Below are positions 59,334 to 64,000 of a stretch of DNA of 64,000 bases, in pieces. The first letter of the stretch is position 1. Each line of letters begins with the position of its first letter. Both the position numbers and the translations under genes were made by a program. This stretch comes from a virus. The stretch spans positions 62,001-126,000 of IMG/VR virus record IMGVR_UViG_3300040959_000769. One strand, given 5' to 3'. The notes beneath the pieces were generated by a model, which worked only from the letters and a program-made list of their open reading frames with translations, did no database searches and was not told where the DNA came from.

Positions 59334-60860
59334 TCAGACAACTGATGCTGTTAGGTTGGACTTGGTGACATCGACCTCAATCTGGTCGGCAACGCTAGAC
59401 ACCCGGATGCCAACCTTGGCCTTGACGAGACCACCAGCCAGCTGAGACAGCGGGTTGATTGCCTCATCGACCTGGACTGAATATCCGTAGTCAATGCGCT
59501 TTCCAGTGTTGTCGAACGACTCGAACAGACCGCCAGCAGTGCGGATCGGCTCAAGAATTGCGACGAGGCGAGCCTGAACCTTTGAGAACAGGCTGTTGCG
59601 ACCGTCAATCGGTGAGAACACAAGATCCTCAAGAGCGGTCTCTGCACGGTCAACCACGTAGTTCAGCATCTCCCGAGCGGTGATGAAACGGTAGTTGTCC
59701 TCGTCGGTAGAGAGTGAACGAGCGCCATAGATGCGGGCTGCACCGTTAATGATGCGGATGCCGTTCACGCGGTGCTCATCAAGCGAATCGCTCTGCGACT
59801 TGCTGATTGCCTGCTGAACACCACTCACGAAGTTTGCGGTGGTGTCCGAACCGGCGTATGCACGCCACGGACCAGTGCCATTGTGCGCAACCGCACGCTT
59901 AGCGGCAACAAAACCCTCAGGGGAGATGGCTTCCACAGCGCCAGTGTCATTGGTGATTTTCACCCACGGGTAGTACAGTGCGCCGTACTCGGAGTGGGTA
60001 TAGGCAGAGGCGTCGTCGCCATCTTCTTCAGCGCCAGCCAAGCTAATTCCATCATCAATTGACAGCAGAGCGACACGCTGGTTGTTGTACGAATGGTTCA
60101 ACAGATCCTTCTGAATGGTTGAAGCCGAAGAATCGGAAGGATCAGTGGTTGAAGCGTTGCCTTGACCAGGGATCGCCACCGCGCCCGGACCAAGTTCAGC
60201 ACCAAACGCCGTCAAACCCTTCGTAATCGCATAGGTTGATGAAACGTCTGTCTCGTCCGTACCAAAAGAGTACGATGAAGCGTTAATCGACGCTGAGTTC
60301 TCGTCACCGCCAGCGAAAGAGGTTGCAGCAACTACAATCAAAGCAGTGATGCCGCTGTCATAGCTCGACGTAACGTACTTGGCAGCAACAGCAGAGTTAT
60401 TGATCTTGTTGTTCATCGTCGCAACGTCAGCACACTCACCGGTTGAATAAACCAGAACGTCAGAGAGATAAACCTTCAATGCGTGACCGCTTCCCAGCGA
60501 AACAATTTCGGCTTCCAAGTTGTCATCAGCCCAATCGCCAGCACCGACCGCCGTCAACGTGATGTCTCCACCCGTGACCGACAGGGTCGCCTCAGCCGTG
60601 GTTGCGCTTGCCCCCACAACACGCGACACGTAAACCTGCGCTCCGCCCTCTTCAAAGAACGTTTGAACCTGCTGATGCGTGTAAGCACCAGAAACGAATC
60701 CGCCGTACCGTGACTCGTAGTCAGCAAGACTGGTCACCAACTTCGCCGCGTCCGAAGGGCCACGCTCGGTGCGACCCACGATAAAGAACGTGGCGGTAGG
60801 TGAGATATTCGTGGTGGATGGTCCCGTGCGAACCGATGTGTTTACGACAATGCCTGGCAT
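59334..60860 (-). CDS. tail sheath protein
   Basis: 508 residues, ATG at 60860 with GGAGGAAGACAA upstream. PSTTNISPTATFFIVGRTER, SLADYESRYGGFVSGAYTHQ, TFFEEGGAQVYVSRVVGASA open the family; a C-terminal sheath domain is visible with INGIRIING-type HRVNGIRIINGAARIYGAR and YRFITAREMLNYVVDRAETA, VFSPIDGRNSLFSKVQARLV. Confirms a contractile tail. Confidence 0.95.
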   Translation of the reverse strand: MPGIVVNTSVRTGPSTTNISPTATFFIVGRTERGPSDAAKLVTSLADYESRYGGFVSGAYTHQQVQTFFEEGGAQVYVSRVVGASATTAEATLSVTGGDITLTAVGAGDWADDNLEAEIVSLGSGHALKVYLSDVLVYSTGECADVATMNNKINNSAVAAKYVTSSYDSGITALIVVAATSFAGGDENSASINASSYSFGTDETDVSSTYAITKGLTAFGAELGPGAVAIPGQGNASTTDPSDSSASTIQKDLLNHSYNNQRVALLSIDDGISLAGAEEDGDDASAYTHSEYGALYYPWVKITNDTGAVEAISPEGFVAAKRAVAHNGTGPWRAYAGSDTTANFVSGVQQAISKSQSDSLDEHRVNGIRIINGAARIYGARSLSTDEDNYRFITAREMLNYVVDRAETALEDLVFSPIDGRNSLFSKVQARLVAILEPIRTAGGLFESFDNTGKRIDYGYSVQVDEAINPLSQLAGGLVKAKVGIRVSSVADQIEVDVTKSNLTASVV

Positions 60861-60890
60861 TTGTCTTCCTCCGCTGTGACGCTTTTGTCC

Positions 60891-60944
60891 CTAGTGGCTT
60901 ATGAAATTATACCGAACGACTTTCGTACCTCTAGGAACTTTCAT
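60891..60944 (-). CDS. 17-aa leader-like micro-ORF
   Basis: ATG at 60944 has AAAGGAG 6 nt upstream; the peptide is MKVPRGTKVVRYNFISH, ending 31 nt before the sheath start. The strong ribosome-binding site before such a short frame suggests a leader peptide or a translation-coupling element. A TATAAT-like -10 (60906-60911, minus strand) overlaps it. Confidence 0.4.
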   Translation of the reverse strand: MKVPRGTKVVRYNFISH

Positions 60945-60998
60945 CGTCCGCTCCTTTATTGTCTCTTATTTTTGCTCTCCGTAGGGGAAGTACGGTGA

Positions 60999-61595
60999 TT
61001 ATAAGTCTTTCAGTAAGGGGAGCAGAGGATTCACTGTTGTACGGATCTCATCTGCCGAATCGGCAATATTCGCAACAGTGATCTGCTCGTTGATCTGGAG
61101 AGTGTAAGAAATATACGCTCCTGCCATGACTCGCTCGCCCTTGAGGAACGTCAGTTCTGAATACTCTTCACGAATTGAAGCCTCATCGATCATGACAAAC
61201 AAGTTGTTATCGCCAGATTTTTTATCCAGACATGGAGAATCCAGCAAAGCCGCACGAACGACAGTGCTCAACCTGTCACGTTTCGCAGTGCATTGATCCG
61301 AGTCATCATCCTTGACCCAAACATATGTACGCATCGTGTAATTAACCTGATACTGCGGGTCAAAAATGGCGCTGTAATTTTCCCGTTCCAACCCATTCAT
61401 TGAAATGGCAACCGTGATCAGAGTTGGCCACGAATCAATCGCAACCGGTTCGTACACCAAATACTTCACGGGATCAGGAAGATTTTCATCATCCAAATTC
61501 CACTCGTTACGGTACGTTCGCAGGCGAGAAGGCAAATCATTCTTCAAATACTCATTGACAAACGACTTAGCGTTGTAAGCACCCTGCATAGTCAT
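60999..61595 (-). CDS. tail terminator or neck protein
   Basis: 198 residues, ATG at 61595 within the upstream stop (ATGA). Two-layer alpha/beta pattern with DSWPTLITVAISMNGLEREN and QYQVNYTMRTYVWVKDDDSD (strands) and a long CTAKRDRLSTVVRAALLDS helix, found in head-tail joining and tail-completion proteins. Ordering (connector, gpG-like, this, sheath) matches the tail terminator slot. Confidence 0.7.
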   Translation of the reverse strand: MTMQGAYNAKSFVNEYLKNDLPSRLRTYRNEWNLDDENLPDPVKYLVYEPVAIDSWPTLITVAISMNGLERENYSAIFDPQYQVNYTMRTYVWVKDDDSDQCTAKRDRLSTVVRAALLDSPCLDKKSGDNNLFVMIDEASIREEYSELTFLKGERVMAGAYISYTLQINEQITVANIADSADEIRTTVNPLLPLLKDL

Positions 61596-62023
61596 CAGGT
61601 ATCACCCCGAGAAACATACCGAGCCGACATTTCAGCCAGATCCCTAGAAAAACCTGGCGGATCATAAACAACCCTACGCGCAGGCATAAACCGCGTCCCA
61701 TACTGATGGAACTTTGCGTACTCAACATCTGTTCCGAACTCAGCCGACAACGGGGTAATCGTGTTGGGAGCGCCACGCATGTTCGTCAAACTTGAGAACA
61801 ACTTCCCTGTCCGACGCATAATTGGCCACGCATAGTCGCGCTTACGTGGATCCCAGCCGCCAGAAGGTAAACCGTTGGCCGTGAAGTTCTCAGCGTTTGC
61901 CTTTTCAAGCATCCCTCGAGCTTCACGAAACACAGGAGTGAAGTTCTTAGATCTGCGTGACATAGCACCCAGCCGAGCCATCACCTTCTTGGCATCACAA
62001 CTGATGTCTAACTCAACGGACAT
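61595..62023 (-). CDS. virion morphogenesis protein (HK97 gp10/Mu gpG-like)
   Basis: 142 residues, ATG at 62023 overlapping the upstream stop (TAATG). PIMRRTGKLFSSLTNMRG and AEFGTDVEYAKFHQYGTRFM then PARRVVYDPP are hallmarks of the phage virion morphogenesis family that joins head to tail. Starts with an alpha-helix (DAKKVMARLGAMSRRSKNFT). Confidence 0.88.
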   Translation of the reverse strand: MSVELDISCDAKKVMARLGAMSRRSKNFTPVFREARGMLEKANAENFTANGLPSGGWDPRKRDYAWPIMRRTGKLFSSLTNMRGAPNTITPLSAEFGTDVEYAKFHQYGTRFMPARRVVYDPPGFSRDLAEMSARYVSRGDT

Positions 62024-62661
62024 TATGAAACCCGAACCCTCCGATGACGGCGAATTGATTGGATTTCTTCAGGAGTGAAACCTGTCGTCAGAGGAGCAAC
62101 GTTCCTTGTCTCCAAATCCTTCAAGCCAACAACATCGTCATGCATGTTTTGCATCTCCCGAGCAGCGGCTCGCAGAATAAGCAACTTGAAGTGCTTCACA
62201 TTCGGTCCGTCAAGACCAGCCGTGTAAGTGATGTCAATCCGGTCATTGGCAAACGTCCGGTAAATATCAATCCCGTAACGCTGAACAATGAAATCTCGCC
62301 CCTCGGTCAAAGTCTCGCTAGCAGACCCCGGAGTTGGGGCGGTGACCGTCAACGACGTAACAGACACAATAGGGGAATTGCGAACATACAACGTGTATGG
62401 CGGTTGCAGGAACGACATGACTTCGCCAGCCATTGTCTTGTCCATTGAGTAGTCGTAGAAAAACGAAGAGTTCGGGATTCCCAAGTTTGAAGGGGCAACC
62501 GTGTATTCCTCGGTGAACGACGTCTGTTCAATCGGTCGCCGAAGAATCGACTCCATTTCGCTTTGCAGACCATCCAGCACAAACTCGCAGGCATGCGACT
62601 GCCTGTTTGAAAACTTGATATCCATGTACCGCTCTACGTCGGTCTGCGTTACTAAAGCCAT
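62023..62661 (-). CDS. head-tail connector (adaptor) protein
   Basis: 212 residues from ATG at 62661, chosen because GAGGTGGCAAA precedes it (a GTG at 62697 is upstream). It begins MALVTQTDVERYMDI, an N-terminal helix, then strand-rich VRNSPIVSVTSLTVTAPTPG and RFTGLDGPN-like DRIDITYTAGLDGPNVKHFK, then a helix LLILRAAAREMQNMHDDVVG. Typical of gp6/gp15-like connectors. Ends TPEEIQSIRRHRRVRVS. Confidence 0.78.
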   Translation of the reverse strand: MALVTQTDVERYMDIKFSNRQSHACEFVLDGLQSEMESILRRPIEQTSFTEEYTVAPSNLGIPNSSFFYDYSMDKTMAGEVMSFLQPPYTLYVRNSPIVSVTSLTVTAPTPGSASETLTEGRDFIVQRYGIDIYRTFANDRIDITYTAGLDGPNVKHFKLLILRAAAREMQNMHDDVVGLKDLETRNVAPLTTGFTPEEIQSIRRHRRVRVS

Positions 62662-62720
62662 TTTGCCACCTCGGTAGGGCGCGACGATTACCCACACCGA
62701 TTTTACATGGTGGAATGGTT

Positions 62721-64000
62721 TTAGACAGGCAAAGACGTAAAGTCGTCAAGGAATTTAGTGAAGTCAGTATTTCCAAACTGATCGTAAAGCTTCCAACGAT
62801 CAGCCAACCAAATATGCGCCTCAGCGTGCGATACACCGTAACGACGCATATACCACGCTTTCAAGATGAACCCAGTTCGGCTACGTCCAGCATGACAATG
62901 CACAACAACTTTTTTACCTGAATCAAGCCAAGCGTCAATCGTGTCTACCGCATCCTTGACCGTGGTCTCTAGATGAGGGTTCGCCCCAACTGTGTCAATA
63001 ATAAAATAGTTGCGCCGATTCTTGAACCTCTTCGTCAAAGAGCCCGTACGGCATAGGGAGATGAGATGGAAAGAATCATCATCGCACGACGCCACACCGG
63101 GAAGATTCGCAGCATACAACTCAAAGTTTTCGTCAAGCAGTTGAGGACCAGCAGCGGGTTCAAATCGAGTCAACTCATCAGGATTGGTGAACAAAACCCA
63201 ATCATGAATAACGGAGTTGAGTTCGTCGTACCCCATGTGACCGAATTCTGTTCCAGGAATAACCCCGTTGACATTCGTGATCCACCTGGAAGGGATGGAA
63301 TCAACCCCGTACAACGCGCCAGCGATAGCACCAGCAACAGCAGCGACAGTGTCTGTGTCTCCACCAATGTTGATGGTCTTGACGATTGCATCCTCAAACG
63401 ATGACGTTGAACAAACAGCCCAAACCGCTTGAGCCAAACATGTGATGGCTTTCCCGTTCGTAGGTCCGTTCAACACAACTCCAGAGTCACGGAATCCAAA
63501 AACCATCCCAAGAGCCTCGTTGTGAAACTCACCAGAAAGATCATCAACAATACTGGCTAACAGTTCAGCCTCCGTTCCAACAGGAAAACTGTCGTTCTGC
63601 ACCGAATCGTAAATCTTGTACATGATTGACGCCATCAGTAAAGATGCATCAACCGCATCGTCGTCCCAGTGAGTAAGTCGTGTCTGGGACTCCGAAAACC
63701 TCAAAACATCTTCAAGATTGAGTTCATCAAAATTACCTACAAAAGAAGCAATCATTGGACCAAGCCGCATAATGCAACCATTGCTTGCGCTGAAACCAGT
63801 TCTCTCGTGCTGAGCCTTGGCACCCAATCGGTAGTCGTGGTGAGACAGCGAGCCCCTCGTGGTGCTACCAACATCGGCTGCGGTCTTAGCCCAAGTTCTG
63901 TACATGTCGTAGAGGTGCGACAAGAAGTGATCGTAAGCATCGTCAATCTTGTTCTTAGTGCCAATGGCAAACGCTTCCGAAAACCTGTCATAGTTTTCGA
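62721..64000 (-). CDS. ADP-ribosylglycohydrolase-dual-specificity phosphatase fusion, N-terminus cut
   Basis: The frame is open to the right edge (about 425 residues visible), so the true start and the first DraG metal motif are outside. ASNGCIMRLGPMIASFVGNF, RLTHWDDDAVDASLLMAS, DSGVVLNGPTNGKAITCLA and TINIGGDTDTVAAVAGAIAG are the DraG core; the latter holds the second Asp pair for the binuclear metal. The last ~130 residues add a phosphatase: VVVHCHAGRSRTGFILKAWY is the CX5R loop, followed by GVSHAEAHIWLADRW. DraG enzymes remove ADP-ribose from protein or nucleic acid; the phosphatase could act on a phosphorylated ADP-ribose. A counter-defence role is plausible. Confidence 0.88.
   Translation of the reverse strand, partial: ENYDRFSEAFAIGTKNKIDDAYDHFLSHLYDMYRTWAKTAADVGSTTRGSLSHHDYRLGAKAQHERTGFSASNGCIMRLGPMIASFVGNFDELNLEDVLRFSESQTRLTHWDDDAVDASLLMASIMYKIYDSVQNDSFPVGTEAELLASIVDDLSGEFHNEALGMVFGFRDSGVVLNGPTNGKAITCLAQAVWAVCSTSSFEDAIVKTINIGGDTDTVAAVAGAIAGALYGVDSIPSRWITNVNGVIPGTEFGHMGYDELNSVIHDWVLFTNPDELTRFEPAAGPQLLDENFELYAANLPGVASCDDDSFHLISLCRTGSLTKRFKNRRNYFIIDTVGANPHLETTVKDAVDTIDAWLDSGKKVVVHCHAGRSRTGFILKAWYMRRYGVSHAEAHIWLADRWKLYDQFGNTDFTKFLDDFTSLPV

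Noticed and set aside
1-64000. tRNA genes, integrase, attachment sites, insertion sequences
   Set aside because: None was recognised by reading both strands; weak cloverleaf-like stretches were not pursued without a folding program.

Overview
The window is part of a dsDNA tailed-phage genome with a contractile tail (myovirus morphology). The direct evidence is a sheath, tube, tape measure, LysM-type baseplate protein, hub, spike, gp25-like wedge, gpJ- and gpI-like proteins and fibres in canonical order on the minus strand, together with an HK97-type portal, an S78-type prohead protease and a large terminase. The host cannot be read from the sequence. The small GCRC-x2-C proteins, the Rad52-type annealing protein and the ParB/PAPS-reductase pair recall actinobacteriophages, and the wealth of 2-oxoglutarate/Fe(II) oxygenases recalls aquatic phages, so an aquatic actinobacterial host is a guess. 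Both window edges cut genes. No major capsid protein, small terminase, polymerase, helicase, tRNA or integrase was recognised.

Layout. (1) 1-13067, minus: head genes read right to left: portal fused to a MuF-like domain, S78 protease, an acidic Cys-rich protein, small CGC-tailed proteins, and two large proteins sharing an RCP(D/E)G...GGR motif; the last one runs off the left edge. (2) 13070-13249, minus: a 59-aa membrane protein in the strand-switch region. (3) 13307-23482, plus: TerL, Rad52-like annealing protein, Fe-S PD-(D/E)XK nuclease, HNH, RuvC, dCMP deaminase, a ParB / PAPS-reductase / ParB module with a GCRC helix-turn-helix protein, and a glycosyltransferase. (4) 23484-35963: an accessory island holding nine genes of the 2OG/Fe(II) oxygenase superfamilies (two PhyH, two TauD, five prolyl-4-hydroxylase-like) plus one degenerate extra domain, with a glutathione-peroxidase-like protein, a truncated NAD(P)-dehydrogenase, a probable DUF6065 protein, a Rossmann-like protein and a run of small acidic paralogues. 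Most genes in it are translationally coupled. (5) 36048-48232, minus: an XFPP-repeat protein, a 2094-residue repetitive fibre, further fibres and a lysis-like small membrane protein. (6) 48277-62661, minus: baseplate, tape measure with a C-terminal M15-like peptidase, tail chaperones with an apparent -1 frameshift, tube, sheath and head-tail connectors. (7) 62721-64000, minus: ADP-ribosylglycohydrolase fused to a dual-specificity-phosphatase domain, cut by the right edge.

The most interesting signal is the oxygenase island lying directly downstream, on the same strand, of a virion-type protein that ends in 26 consecutive XFPP tetrapeptides (X = His, Phe, once Trp). A phage prolyl-hydroxylation or tail-decoration system acting on this repeat is an attractive but untested inference. 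Secondary signals are the IbrA/IbrB-like ParB-PAPS-ParB module and the DraG-phosphatase fusion.
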